A stretch of 64,000 bases of DNA. Origin: Sphingobium sp. C100 (GTDB lineage Bacteria > Pseudomonadota > Alphaproteobacteria > Sphingomonadales > Sphingomonadaceae). The stretch is taken from NCBI RefSeq assembly GCF_000508185.1, contig NZ_AYOY01000165.1, positions 28,322 to 92,321 of the forward strand, in the 5' to 3' direction. The notes under the pieces were generated by a model that had not been told where the DNA came from, ran no database searches, and saw only the letters and a list, made by a program, of their open reading frames with translations. Shown piece by piece: positions 16,974 through 25,978 of the stretch. Both the position numbers and the translations under genes were made by a program. How positions within the stretch are numbered: the stretch's first letter is position 1; the number at the start of each line of letters is the position of its first letter.

Positions 16974-17933
16974 TTAGAAAGTGGAAACTGCCGCGGTCCG
17001 GCCGAATGCGCGTTGATCGGCGCTCGCTGGCGCTCCCCGGACCCGTGGAACGACCGTCACCGGCCGGTTGATGCCGCTCAGACGAGACCAGTTCAGCAGC
17101 ACATTATCCACATAGGCCTGCGTTTCGGTGATCCGAGGCACCAGTCCATTCCGAACCCGTCCCGGACCAGCATTGTAGGCGGCGAGCGCGAGATGGTAGT
17201 GGCCGAAGCGGTCGAGCTGCTGACGCAGATATTTTGCGCCACCGCGCAGATTCTCTTCCACGCTGTAACGGTTGACGCCAAGCGCGACCGCCGTACCCGG
17301 CATCAGCTGCGTCAGTCCAAAGGCACTTTTGGGAGAGAAGGCATCAGGCCGATAGCGGCTTTCCCGGATGATCATCGCGTCGAACAGTCCCACGGGAATG
17401 CCGTATTGGCAGGCGATATTGCTCATCATGCCGTAGTAGTTCGCCCGCCGGATCTCGGCATCGGAGGCGAGAAAGCCTGTGGGTCTGTAGCCGGGCGCGT
17501 AGCAGCCCGGCACGTAGCTGGAGGCGGCCGAGGCGAACACCGGTCCTCCGCGCATCCAGATCGGCACTGGGATCGAGGACATTGGATAAGGTGGCATCTC
17601 TGCTGGATGCACGGCCGGCTGCGCAACTCCGACATGCGCGAACGGGTCCTCGTCCTGCAACGGCGGATGAGCGGTATTCTCGCCAGCGAAACTGTTGGCC
17701 ATCTCGAATTCGACCCAACGGCGGCTGAGGTCATGCACCTTGAAATCAGCCGGCGGGGCGCCGCCGACGGCTTGATCGTCTGGCGGAGCCGGTGGGCCGG
17801 GATCTGGCTTTGCTGTCGCCCCCATCGCAATGAGCTGCACGCTCCGCGCGGTCTGTGCAGTTCTCGGCGCGGCCTGCGTTTGTGCGGAGCAGACGAGGTT
17901 CGCCGCAACCAAGCCCAGGAGAAACACACGCAT
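16974..17933 (-). CDS. Lytic transglycosylase (VirB1/TrbN-like), conjugation-associated
   Basis: A 319-residue exported protein: signal peptide to about residue 21, a Pro-rich linker, and a C-terminal SLT domain with the catalytic glutamate in IIRESRYRPDAFS, the motif GLTQLMPGTA and the AAYNAGPGRV motif. Such enzymes open peptidoglycan for the T4SS channel. The gene is not in the main tra operon but lies near it. The signal peptide and SLT motifs make the family assignment firm. The N-terminal linker of about 150 residues has no recognisable domain. Confidence 0.88.
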   Translation of the reverse strand: MRVFLLGLVAANLVCSAQTQAAPRTAQTARSVQLIAMGATAKPDPGPPAPPDDQAVGGAPPADFKVHDLSRRWVEFEMANSFAGENTAHPPLQDEDPFAHVGVAQPAVHPAEMPPYPMSSIPVPIWMRGGPVFASAASSYVPGCYAPGYRPTGFLASDAEIRRANYYGMMSNIACQYGIPVGLFDAMIIRESRYRPDAFSPKSAFGLTQLMPGTAVALGVNRYSVEENLRGGAKYLRQQLDRFGHYHLALAAYNAGPGRVRNGLVPRITETQAYVDNVLLNWSRLSGINRPVTVVPRVRGAPASADQRAFGRTAAVSTF

Positions 17934-18043
17934 AAAGACCTCCCTTTTTGCGAACTGAGGAAAGGGAAGATCAGCAGATGCCAGCTTGTCAATCCACCGT
18001 TGGGCGCTTCAGACAGGCTTCCCTGTTCGCGGGGGGCAGGTAA

Positions 18044-19339
18044 ATGTGGTTGATCGCACGCCACAGCGATGGCCGAGGCGCTGGTCGTATTCCACTTCCC
18101 GCCCCCGTTCGTGACGCGCTTGTGAGGTGGTACGTCGGCAAGGGCTCCCGGCATGATGAGGAAGCCGGGATAATGCTCGTCCAGCAAGCTCGGCTCGGCG
18201 AAAAATGGATCGCCTGCGATTGCCTGGCTCCAGAGGCAGCCCCGCCGATCCTCACTCCAGCCTTCCTATCAGAGGCGGAAACCTACTACCTCCGTCGCCT
18301 CACCAGCCCCAACCGGCCGGAGCACCTGCCGGATTGCCCCTTCTTTCGCGACCAGGCGACAAACCGGGTCACCGAGGTTCGCACGCCCGAGAGCCCCGCC
18401 GATCCCCCCGCGGGTTATTTTGAAGTGCTGAGGCCCGCGCCGGAGAAGCTGGCACAACGACCAGAAGAAGAGAGCAGCGACGATCGAACCCGCCAAGCCT
18501 CCGTGCCGCGTCTGGCCCGCCTTCTCTGGCGCCTCATCCATATCGCGGGCCTCAATCGCACGATGCCCCTCTCGCACGAGGCGCCTGACCACTCTATCGG
18601 CGATGAGTTTCGATGTCTGACCAAGGCGGCCAAGCGGGTCGAGATCGCGCCGGGAATGGAGCTTGGTCGCGCCTTCTGGACCCACGCACAGGCGCTCCAC
18701 AGCAAACGGGTCTATGCGAGCCTGCGCGAACTTGCGCGGCGCTGGCCGCGCGCGCATGCTCCGCAGGCTTTTCTCGCGCTCTTCGCCCAGGAATTTCGTG
18801 GATCGACAATCCAGGTGGCGGGCTGCGACCCGGTTGTGCTCGCTAACCGTGTGCAATCGCCATCCGTGCGGGGCAACACGATCAAAGGCCCCTATCTGGT
18901 CCTCATCGTGGCCGGCGAATATCCCGAAGCGCACGGATATGCCCCGCTTCGAGGCTATGCCCAGCCAATCTTCTCGGGAAGGCGTTTCATTCCGGTTGAC
19001 TCAGAGTTTGAGCGCACCGTCCTGCGCGACCTGCTCCAGCTCCGGCGCGACTTCGATCGACGACAGATCGATCTTGTGCTCGAAAAGCCTGTTTTCGACA
19101 CGCTCACCGACATTGGCTCATGTCGTCCCGACTTCCTGCTTGAAGCGCGCTCCCGCAGCACCGGGGAAATCCGGCAGCTCGTGGTCGAAGCGATGGGGTC
19201 GACGGACGATGCCTATCTTGCAGCAAAGGCCACCACCCATCCGCGTATGGAGCAGATAGCACCCCTACTTTGCATTTCCCAGAAAGACGCGAATGAGGAT
19301 CGGATAGGACCGATGGTGTCGCGCGCGTTCGGGCTTTGA
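18044..19339 (+). CDS. Large plasmid hypothetical protein, DUF1173-like
   Basis: A 431-residue protein. The N-terminal part has IACDCL, then LPDCPFFRD about 40 residues later, a cysteine pattern resembling the DUF1173 N-terminus and possibly metal binding. The C-terminal part, with CRPDFLLEAR and QLVVEAMGSTD, looks like a PD-(D/E)xK-type nuclease core (D, then E followed by a hydrophobic strand). DUF1173-like proteins occur on conjugative elements, but both matches are from memory. GGCAGG precedes the ATG. Confidence 0.6.
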   Translation: MWLIARHSDGRGAGRIPLPAPVRDALVRWYVGKGSRHDEEAGIMLVQQARLGEKWIACDCLAPEAAPPILTPAFLSEAETYYLRRLTSPNRPEHLPDCPFFRDQATNRVTEVRTPESPADPPAGYFEVLRPAPEKLAQRPEEESSDDRTRQASVPRLARLLWRLIHIAGLNRTMPLSHEAPDHSIGDEFRCLTKAAKRVEIAPGMELGRAFWTHAQALHSKRVYASLRELARRWPRAHAPQAFLALFAQEFRGSTIQVAGCDPVVLANRVQSPSVRGNTIKGPYLVLIVAGEYPEAHGYAPLRGYAQPIFSGRRFIPVDSEFERTVLRDLLQLRRDFDRRQIDLVLEKPVFDTLTDIGSCRPDFLLEARSRSTGEIRQLVVEAMGSTDDAYLAAKATTHPRMEQIAPLLCISQKDANEDRIGPMVSRAFGL

Positions 19340-19383
19340 TCAGAGGAGAGCTCGTTCGACGCACTGCCGCTCGAACTATCATC

Positions 19384-19557
19384 CTATTCCAGACAGCACG
19401 GCCAGACTGCCGCGATCAGCCCCACCTCATCGACGCAGCGAATAAGCTTACGATACCGAGAGTCACCGGGGTCGAGGTCAAATAGAGCTTCTGCCAGCGC
19501 CACCATGTCCGAGGTATGAAAAGCACCGCGGATCTGACGGATTTGATCGTCGACCAT
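19384..19557 (-). CDS. Short hypothetical protein (57 residues), doubtful
   Basis: A short acidic ORF, MVDDQIRQIRGAFHTSD and following, ending CCLE, with protein-like composition (helical, Leu/Asp-rich). It overlaps another frame that encodes a membrane-like peptide. The ribosome site is weak. It could instead be the end of that frame after a one-base shift (see findings). No family recognised. Confidence 0.35.
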   Translation of the reverse strand: MVDDQIRQIRGAFHTSDMVALAEALFDLDPGDSRYRKLIRCVDEVGLIAAVWPCCLE

Positions 19558-19685
19558 GAACGGTCCCGGTAAATCTCGATAGCGGCAGTGGCACAGGCGA
19601 GCGCGAAGGCGAGCGCGCAGCACAAGCCTGCGGCGAGATAAAGCGCTAGCCAGTTGGACAGTTCGATCTGGGTAAGCTGATGCAT
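19416..19685 (-). CDS. Short membrane hypothetical protein (89 residues), doubtful
   Basis: Begins MHQLTQIELSNWLALYLAAG and has one hydrophobic helix (about residues 14-37). The part after residue 42 overlaps the 57-residue ORF in another frame and looks less like a natural protein, so either two genes overlap or one gene is frameshifted. No family recognised. Confidence 0.3.
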   Translation of the reverse strand: MHQLTQIELSNWLALYLAAGLCCALAFALACATAAIEIYRDRSWSTIKSVRSAVLFIPRTWWRWQKLYLTSTPVTLGIVSLFAASMRWG

Positions 19686-20093
19686 GGCAGCCCTGTATAT
19701 ATTCGATATATACGAATAAATCCTATCCATGGTTTCCCGACATTCCGCCGCACGACAAGTCAAGTGACCATGCGCGCATCACCGCAATGGGCGCGGGCCT
19801 GAATTTCAGACGCTCCGAACAAATTCTTGGCCGGTTAGGACGCCTATGTTGCGCGCTGCGCGAAGCTGCGAAGTGGCAGCGCCCGAGCGGGAGTCCCGCC
19901 ATTCCCGATGAGAGGCCAAGCTGAGCATGGCATCGGATCGCGACACACAGTGCATCCGTTGGATTCATCCGGCGGCTGGACGAGGGACTGGATCTGCTCG
20001 ACGACATAGACTGCGGCGTCGACGACGGAGTAGCCTTCAGCGGGCCGTCAATCGCGCCAAACCAAGAGGCACGCCCTGCGGCCATTTAGCCGT
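19686..20093. other. Gene-poor stretch with a possible decayed ORF
   Basis: There is no convincing intact gene here. On the plus strand an acidic open frame ending at about 20090 reads RLDEGLDLLDDIDCGVDDGV, followed by a Pro/Ala tail, but it lacks a start in frame. Joining it to an ATG at 19927 in another frame needs a one-base shift. An AT-rich patch at 19690-19720 could be a promoter. Confidence 0.3.
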
Positions 20094-20615
20094 TCATCCC
20101 ACGGCCTGGTCGCTCGAGCGATAAGGACAGCCTAATCTAGCGATGCAACAGGGTGGCATGCCTTTACCTGCCAGGCGGTCCATGAAGACTTCCATGATCT
20201 CCCGTCCCTTCGCACTGAGCCCGAGATAGGTGAAGCGCTGATCCGGCTGCCCTTTCGCGCGCTCAATGAGGCCAAGATCAATGAGCTTGCTCACCCAGCG
20301 GCGGCCCGTGCTTGGGGGCACGCCAGCAATCAGCGAGACGCTGCTGGCTTTCACGCATACACCGCGTCCAAGCGCGGCATAAAGATCCAGCAGGATGTCC
20401 CATGCGGGGTCGGAGAAGAGATCACTGCCGATCACCTCTTCCCGTAAGCGCCGGGCCATCAGCGCCCAATGTGCCAGCCGGGCACCGGGCAGAGCGCACT
20501 CCGGATCTGCCGACACGTCTCGCGCGAGACCGCCTGCGCAACCGCATGCGACGCCCGGGTCCTCTATGTCGGGAACTGGCGCCCAGCGGTCCCGCTGCCT
20601 CTCCGACCCTGACAT
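20094..20615 (-). CDS. Winged-helix (MarR-like) transcriptional regulator
   Basis: A 173-residue protein with a disordered Cys/Gly-rich N-terminus and a C-terminal winged helix: WDILLDLYAALGRGV, then ASSVSLIAGVPPSTGRRWVS as recognition segment, and the wing GQPDQRFTYLGLSAKG. This layout is MarR/PadR-like. The ATG overlaps the stop of the upstream GNAT gene (TAATG), so the two are co-transcribed and probably translationally coupled. The regulated gene is unknown; autoregulation is likely. Confidence 0.7.
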   Translation of the reverse strand: MSGSERQRDRWAPVPDIEDPGVACGCAGGLARDVSADPECALPGARLAHWALMARRLREEVIGSDLFSDPAWDILLDLYAALGRGVCVKASSVSLIAGVPPSTGRRWVSKLIDLGLIERAKGQPDQRFTYLGLSAKGREIMEVFMDRLAGKGMPPCCIARLGCPYRSSDQAVG

Positions 20616-21889
20616 TATGCACCCGCCGTGGAGGAGGATGTAAGGTTCTGCGCCATGCGCTCGACAGACGGTCCGCGATTGCGCCTGCGCGACCCGATGG
20701 ATGCGGGCCGCGATGACGATCGGTCCAGCGGACCAGGCCGATCCCAATCTCCCTCCGGACGGATCAGTATGTAGGGGTCGGCACCAATGGCGAGCCGATC
20801 CTCCGTCGCCGCGAGGCTCGCCTCGAGCTCGACATATTCGACCTCGGAGAAGGTGAAGCGCGGTCGGTCCGCAATTGCCCTGAAACCGAATATACCCCAG
20901 AAGCGGACCAGGTCGCTGCGAGAATGACCGTAGGCGCGGCGATATCCTTTGCGACGGCAATAGCTAATCGCCTCCCTGACGAGGCGAAAAGACAACCTCG
21001 AGTTCCGGAATTCATGCCGCACAGCGAGACGTTCCAGTTTTACGAAGTCCGCGAAATAGCGCACCCTAATACAGCCCGCCGGTTCACCATCGATCTCGCC
21101 GAGGAAATGTGTCGCGCAAAAATCATTTCCGTCGAACTCCTCGTCGAACGGGCAATCCTGTTCCGCCATGTAAGTCGCCGACCGGACCGTAAAGCATTTC
21201 AGAATGTCTTCCATCGTGCGCGCTACGCGCACCGTGATCGCGCCGGCAGGTCGTGCAACCAGTTCGTTCTCAAAGAGCGGAAACCCCGAACGGGGGGACA
21301 AGGCCAGCAGATCCGCTGCAGCATTTGGGTAGACGTGGCGCGCTTCAATGAAACCCAAGGCAGGGAATAGACGAGACATATGTCCAGTCACTCCTCGCGT
21401 AAAAAGCGGACAACCTTCCGGCGCGAGGCGCCCGAGAAGGGGAGCCAGCGCACGGAGCGTCGGCGTCAGCGTGCCGGGGGCGAACATCAGCCAGATGTAG
21501 ATTGCGTGGGGCCGTTCATCAGCTCGGCAGACCATCGTCAGGTCCGGCTCCATTCCGCTGAACTGTCGGTTTACAAGCGCCGAAGCTCCCTGCCGATTTA
21601 GAGGGAGATACGCGAGGAACGCCGGTCGATCTGATCGTTCGTCCTGCTCCCCCACGATATGAAAAATCTCCCGGTTATGCGCGATAGCGGCCGCAGCGAC
21701 ATCGTTGGGTACCAAGCCCCTGAGTTGGCGCCTCGCAAAAGCCAATGCGGCAAGTGCTTCATCCAAACTCGCCGCCCGCGTCACGGGAATTGTCCTATCA
21801 CCAGCAGCACATAGCCTCTGGACACGCTCGGAAAATGCCATCGTGTGGAAGCCGTCGATCGCCGCGGTTTGTATGTTCGCCCGGTACAT
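20615..21889 (-). CDS. GNAT-family N-acetyltransferase-like protein
   Basis: A 424-residue protein with two similar halves. The second (about residues 210-330) is GNAT-like: GEIDGEPAGCIRVRYFADF as the beta4/5 core, then LERLAVRHEFRNSRLSFRLV in the acetyl-CoA loop region, then RKGYRRAYGHSRSDLVRFW. The first half may be a degenerate GNAT domain. The start at 21889 follows a strong AAGGGGGA ribosome site. The C-terminal tail of about 60 residues is Arg/Ser-rich. The substrate is unknown. It forms an operon with the winged-helix gene. Confidence 0.7.
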   Translation of the reverse strand: MYRANIQTAAIDGFHTMAFSERVQRLCAAGDRTIPVTRAASLDEALAALAFARRQLRGLVPNDVAAAAIAHNREIFHIVGEQDERSDRPAFLAYLPLNRQGASALVNRQFSGMEPDLTMVCRADERPHAIYIWLMFAPGTLTPTLRALAPLLGRLAPEGCPLFTRGVTGHMSRLFPALGFIEARHVYPNAAADLLALSPRSGFPLFENELVARPAGAITVRVARTMEDILKCFTVRSATYMAEQDCPFDEEFDGNDFCATHFLGEIDGEPAGCIRVRYFADFVKLERLAVRHEFRNSRLSFRLVREAISYCRRKGYRRAYGHSRSDLVRFWGIFGFRAIADRPRFTFSEVEYVELEASLAATEDRLAIGADPYILIRPEGDWDRPGPLDRSSSRPASIGSRRRNRGPSVERMAQNLTSSSTAGA

Positions 21890-22123
21890 GCATCCCCCTT
21901 CGTGACTGAAAGGGTTACCCAAATACCTACATCTGCTTACCTTGAGGCGAGGTCATCTTTCGCTATGGCGGGTTCACTTTTGACGCACCCCGCCATCGAT
22001 GTGCCTAAATGTCACGGCGCCAGGGAATGACTGACACATCCGGGTTCCGGATCTCCTCGCAAACGTTGACCCAAACAGAAACATCCGGATTGACCGAACT
22101 TATTATTGATTTTGAAAGATCGC

Positions 22124-23290
22124 ATGAACTCTCTTGCAGCGGATTCTGCTGTGATCCGAAATAGAGGAGAGAGCGGTTTGCCCACGTCCAAGAAAGCGCG
22201 AAACGCTAGAAAGATACCCATCCCATCGGCCAAAGTTGGCAATCGCCGATCCGAGACACGCTCCTCTTCCGGTAACAAGTCCTTTCAGGAAAAGCTCAAG
22301 CTCGTCGACTGGACCGATCTGGAGCTTTTTCTCGACGTGGTCGAGGCGGGCAGCCTGCGGGCTGGTGCGTCGAAGACCGGCCGCGCCGTCGGGACGATCC
22401 GCCGCCGGCTGCAGCGAATCGAGGACAAGCTGAGCGAAGTCATCGCCCAGCGCGGCCCCTCCGGATTGCGATTGACGCGGGTCGGCGAGAAGCTGCTCCT
22501 CACCGCCCGAGAGATGCGGCTGACACGGCAGAGCGCGGAGGCAGTTCGTCCTTCCGCCGGCGAACGCGAGCGAATCCGTATGGCCGTTACGGAGGGCCTG
22601 GGTACGTACTGGCTCATGCCTCGCCTCGTGGAGTTCCAGCGCGCAAATCCTGGCCTCGACGTGGATCTCCACTGCGACATGAGTCGCAGCGATGTTGCCG
22701 GCGGCGAATGTGACCTGGCCGTACAACTCGAGCCCCCCGCAGAAGGGACGGCCATCGTCCGCCATATCGGCTGCTTGCATCTCATGCCCTTCGCCGCAGA
22801 GAGCTATCTGAAGGTTGCGGGCACCCCGACATCTGTTGACGAATGGCCGAACCATAAGCTCGTATGGCAGGAGGCAGACCAGGTCGCCTCGTACCTCTTG
22901 CCCTTCATCCTGGGACGCTCGGAAGTGCCGGGGCTGATAAGCATAAGGACCAACAGCAGTTCCGCTCATTTTCGAGCGATTGCGACCGGCGGAGGCATTG
23001 GCATCCTCCCAACCTACGCCCGTGCGATCAGCAGGCGGGTGCGTCCACTGGACCTGGACGTTCGATTGCGGCGCGAGATATTTTGCGTGGCCAATCCGGC
23101 CAAGGCCTCCTCGTCCGGCGTGCAATCGGTGATAACATGGCTGACCAGCTGCTTCGCCGGGGACATATATCCGTGGTTTCGCGACGAGTTCGTGCATCCG
23201 CGAGATTTCGAACAGGCCATCTCGTCACGCCACGTCATAGGGCTCTTCGAGGGCTTCATCGACAACATAGCTGCCGATGAACCCGATTGA
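22124..23290 (+). CDS. LysR-family transcriptional regulator
   Basis: A LysR regulator with an unusually long, basic N-terminal extension of about 60 residues before the HTH (DLELFLDVVEAGSLRAGASK, then GRAVGTIRRRLQRIEDKL). The effector domain follows: RIRMAVTEGLGTYWLMPRLV and the later GGGIGILPTY. The start is uncertain: an ATG at 22124, a TTG at 22106, or a TTG at 22178 behind a strong GAGGAGA site. It is divergent from the GNAT operon, which suggests control of that operon, but this is inference. Confidence 0.8.
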   Translation: MNSLAADSAVIRNRGESGLPTSKKARNARKIPIPSAKVGNRRSETRSSSGNKSFQEKLKLVDWTDLELFLDVVEAGSLRAGASKTGRAVGTIRRRLQRIEDKLSEVIAQRGPSGLRLTRVGEKLLLTAREMRLTRQSAEAVRPSAGERERIRMAVTEGLGTYWLMPRLVEFQRANPGLDVDLHCDMSRSDVAGGECDLAVQLEPPAEGTAIVRHIGCLHLMPFAAESYLKVAGTPTSVDEWPNHKLVWQEADQVASYLLPFILGRSEVPGLISIRTNSSSAHFRAIATGGGIGILPTYARAISRRVRPLDLDVRLRREIFCVANPAKASSSGVQSVITWLTSCFAGDIYPWFRDEFVHPRDFEQAISSRHVIGLFEGFIDNIAADEPD

Positions 23291-23426
23291 ATGCCTTAAA
23301 AGTGCCGCGCTTGAAAAGGTGCTGGCGAACGCGTGAAAAAAAGCGGCTAGCCGAGCGCGATCAGCAACTCCACGTGACATAACCAATGTCGCCGATAGTC
23401 TCGAAAGTGCCATCTGCAGCATTCTT

Positions 23427-23456
23427 CAGGGCGCCATTGGCAGCCTTGGCGCCCTG
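23427..23456. repeat. Perfect 10-bp inverted repeat (hairpin)
   Basis: cagggcgcca and tggcgccctg flank a 10-base loop, between the LysR gene and the SGNH-like gene. No T-run follows on either strand, so it may be an operator or transcript-end hairpin rather than a classical terminator. Confidence 0.55.
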
Positions 23457-23484
23457 AGGGACACTGGTTGAGGAGGTTGGCCTG

Positions 23485-23889
23485 ATGTTCGAATGCCTCT
23501 TTTTAGGCGACAGCCTCGCAGTCGGCACCGCTCAATTCACCAATGCCCGCCTCGCGCGGCCATGCACAGTCGTCGCGGCTGAAGGCGCGACAGCCAAGCA
23601 GATTTTGGCTTGGCGGAAACCCGCAAGACGTTTCGGTGTCACCGTAATAGCGATCGGCTCGAACGATATGCCGGATGGCCTTCTGTCGGAACGACTCATA
23701 CGCATTCGATCATCGATCAGCTCACGCCGCGTTATCTGGATTCTGCCCTATTCGCGTCCTCGCTCCTATGTCGTGAGCTCGGTAGCCGTTAGTTTTCGCG
23801 ACGAAACCCTCGATATGCTCCGGTTCCCGTCACATGATGGGCTTCACCCGAAGCGATATCAAGATGTTGCAACCAGCCTATTGCGCTGA
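23485..23889 (+). CDS. Small SGNH/GDSL-like hydrolase
   Basis: A 134-residue protein carrying the three SGNH landmarks at compressed spacing: FLGDSLAVG at residues 6-14 (nucleophile serine in GDS), VIAIGSNDMPDG (block with Asn), and DGLHPKRYQDVA (catalytic Asp/His) near the C-terminus. SGNH hydrolases are usually 180-220 residues, so this is a minimal form. It has no signal peptide, so it should be cytoplasmic, and the substrate is unknown. A strong GAGGAGG ribosome site precedes the ATG. Confidence 0.65.
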   Translation: MFECLFLGDSLAVGTAQFTNARLARPCTVVAAEGATAKQILAWRKPARRFGVTVIAIGSNDMPDGLLSERLIRIRSSISSRRVIWILPYSRPRSYVVSSVAVSFRDETLDMLRFPSHDGLHPKRYQDVATSLLR

Positions 23890-24245
23890 CCGAGCCCCGG
23901 CGTGGCCACTGTTGAAAAGAATTCGACATAATCTGTAGCATCGAAGAGGCGGACTAAGACTAACGAACTTGCCAATTGACACTCGATGTAAAATCACCGT
24001 GTGAGACCCATTGTGTCGTATTTATACAATATCATATCGTCTCGCAATGGTAACGATTCATCGCGACCCGAGGGGCAGAATGAAAATTCGAAGCCCTTTT
24101 GAACTCGAAAGGGCGGCATCCAAGTGGTGTCGCCTTTTTTCGGTCGCTTTCTAGCTTCTTGATAGAGCCCACACAATTGACGCGACTATCGCGTTGGGTT
24201 CGGGCCAGGGTACCCTCAGCAGAGTTCAAACCCATTCTTGTAGCC
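23890..24245. other. Gene-free stretch (356 bp)
   Basis: I see no convincing ORF. The part from 23920 to 24060 is AT-richer than its surroundings and may hold promoters. Several short minus-strand open frames lack ribosome sites and protein-like composition. Confidence 0.4.
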
Positions 24246-24467
24246 TCAGGCCGAGTCATCCAAGGGTTCTCCCTCTGGATCCCTTCCGGTCATCAGATAC
24301 CATTGCTCGATTGTGCTTGGTGCTCCGATCAACCGTTCAATGCCATCGCAGACGCAATATGCCGCAGCGTGTTCGTCGTGCGCATCGAGGATGGCCAACG
24401 CACGCTGAAGAAGGCACTTGGCTTCGGCTAACTCGTCCGTCAGCACGCGCTCGGTAAAATGCATCAT
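24246..24467 (-). CDS. Short hypothetical protein (73 residues)
   Basis: A small acidic, helical protein (FTERVLTDELAEAKCLLQRA, then DAHDEHAAAYCVCDGIERL). A near-perfect GGAGGTGC ribosome site sits 5-7 bases before the ATG pair, good evidence that it is expressed. No family recognised; no membrane segments. It may belong with the following minus-strand c-di-GMP genes, but a 198-bp gap separates them. Confidence 0.6.
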   Translation of the reverse strand: MMHFTERVLTDELAEAKCLLQRALAILDAHDEHAAAYCVCDGIERLIGAPSTIEQWYLMTGRDPEGEPLDDSA

Positions 24468-24665
24468 GTTGCACCTCCATTTCCCTTCCCGCTTTTATGT
24501 CGGCGCCGAGACGGAGAAGCCGGTAACAAGGACATACTCGACATCTCAGCGATGAACGTCCGTTTGGATTCTGTTGAGCGGGAACCCGACCCACCCCGGG
24601 TTCCCGCTCTCCTCGTCGGCAGCTACCCGGGCGCCGGACGAAGATGCCGCATATCTACCGCCCCT

Positions 24666-25067
24666 CTAGCCTTTTTCTCCAACTTCGGCTGCTTCGCGCA
24701 GAATGCCCGCCCAGCATGCGATCAGGAGCCCTTGCGAATTGTCGGTCTCCGATGTCGTCGTCGCATAGATGGCGAGAATTTCCGCGAGTTCACGCATCGG
24801 AATGACGTTGGCACGGCCAAGAACGGCGGCAATGACGGCAAAGGTGCCCCCAAGGGCAAGGATCGCGGTCCGATCAAGCGGGAGGCGGTCCGCAGATCCT
24901 GCCTCGTCGGCCTGCCCCTCCAACGGCGCCAAAACCGCCTGCGCAGCGACATCATGCGCGCGCTCGAGATGAGCCGCCGCGACATTGAGCCCCCATCGAT
25001 CCAGGATCCGGCGCACTTCCGTCATCAGGTTGATGGCCCGCTCGAGATCAGAACGCTGCCCTGTCAC
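24666..25067 (-). CDS. Hypothetical protein coupled to diguanylate cyclase
   Basis: A 133-residue helical protein (EVRRILDRWGLNVAAAHLER, later FAVIAAVLGRANVIPMREL). Its start overlaps the stop of the diguanylate cyclase gene by four bases (ATGA), so the two are translated together. No family recognised. It might be a partner or effector of the cyclase, but nothing in the sequence shows binding residues. Confidence 0.6.
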   Translation of the reverse strand: MTGQRSDLERAINLMTEVRRILDRWGLNVAAAHLERAHDVAAQAVLAPLEGQADEAGSADRLPLDRTAILALGGTFAVIAAVLGRANVIPMRELAEILAIYATTTSETDNSQGLLIACWAGILREAAEVGEKG

Positions 25068-25978
25068 GCGATCTGCTCACGGGTGCTGAGTGGCATTTCC
25101 CGGGTTTTAATCTCCTGCGCGCGCTCGGCCCATCCAATCTCGACCGCATTCTTGCCGCCACGCTTGGCCCGGTACATGATCTGGTCGACCGCGTTCATCA
25201 GCGATGCCGCGTTCTGCCCATTGTCAGGCTGGATGATCAGTGCACCCATACTGCAGGTGACAGGATATTCTCCCGTTGCAAGGACGACCGACACTCTTCC
25301 GTGCAGAGTGCGTGCGAAGCTCTCCCCGGCATCGGATGGGCGGACGCGAAGGAGGAGAACAAACTCATCGCCGCCTATTCGGCCGAACGCATCATCCCGC
25401 CGCACGAGTTCTCTCGCGCCGCGTGCGAAGGTGCGAAGGACCGTATCGCCGGCGGCATGCCCGTGCTGGTTGTTGATCGCCTTGAAATCGTCGAGGTCGA
25501 GAATGGCGAGCAGCAGGATCCCTTGGTCCTCGCGCGCAGCGTCGAGAGTCTCCTCGAGGTAGGAGTGGAATGTTTCCCCATTGAGCGCGCCGGTCATTCG
25601 ATCTCGCAGGGCAAGATGACGCTGACGATCAAACGAGCGCCGGAAACTCGCAATCGTGGCGGCCACGAAAAGGTAGGTTCCAACCCGAACCGTCGTCCTG
25701 ACTGCCAATGCCAATGGCGAAGAATCCGACATCGGAAGATGAGGCATGATGGCCGAGACTGCGCAGACGAGCGCGACAAAATAGCCGGCGCGCTCGCCCA
25801 AGGACCAGCATGCTGCGCAGATTGCGGGTATGTATAGCGGTGCGAGCCCCGCGTCCGGGAACCTCGAATTCGCCCAGGTGAGCAGAGCGGTCGTCGCCAC
25901 AATTGCAACCCAGGCGCTCTCTCGCGACATGGATTCCAGTGCTTGAGCAAGTCGTCCAACCGGCAGATGGCTGTCCAC
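25064..25978 (-). CDS. Membrane diguanylate cyclase (GGDEF), active-site intact
   Basis: A 304-residue protein with four or five membrane helices (residues about 22-110) and a C-terminal GGDEF domain, motif IGGDEFV near residue 201. It has DLDDFKAINNQHGHAAGD as the substrate-binding helix region and no obvious RxxD inhibitory site directly upstream. It should make cyclic di-GMP. It begins MDSHLPVGRLAQALESMSRE, nearly the same as the second cyclase at 28831-29760, so the two are paralogues. It is followed by a coupled 133-residue gene. Confidence 0.88.
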   Translation of the reverse strand: MDSHLPVGRLAQALESMSRESAWVAIVATTALLTWANSRFPDAGLAPLYIPAICAACWSLGERAGYFVALVCAVSAIMPHLPMSDSSPLALAVRTTVRVGTYLFVAATIASFRRSFDRQRHLALRDRMTGALNGETFHSYLEETLDAAREDQGILLLAILDLDDFKAINNQHGHAAGDTVLRTFARGARELVRRDDAFGRIGGDEFVLLLRVRPSDAGESFARTLHGRVSVVLATGEYPVTCSMGALIIQPDNGQNAASLMNAVDQIMYRAKRGGKNAVEIGWAERAQEIKTREMPLSTREQIA

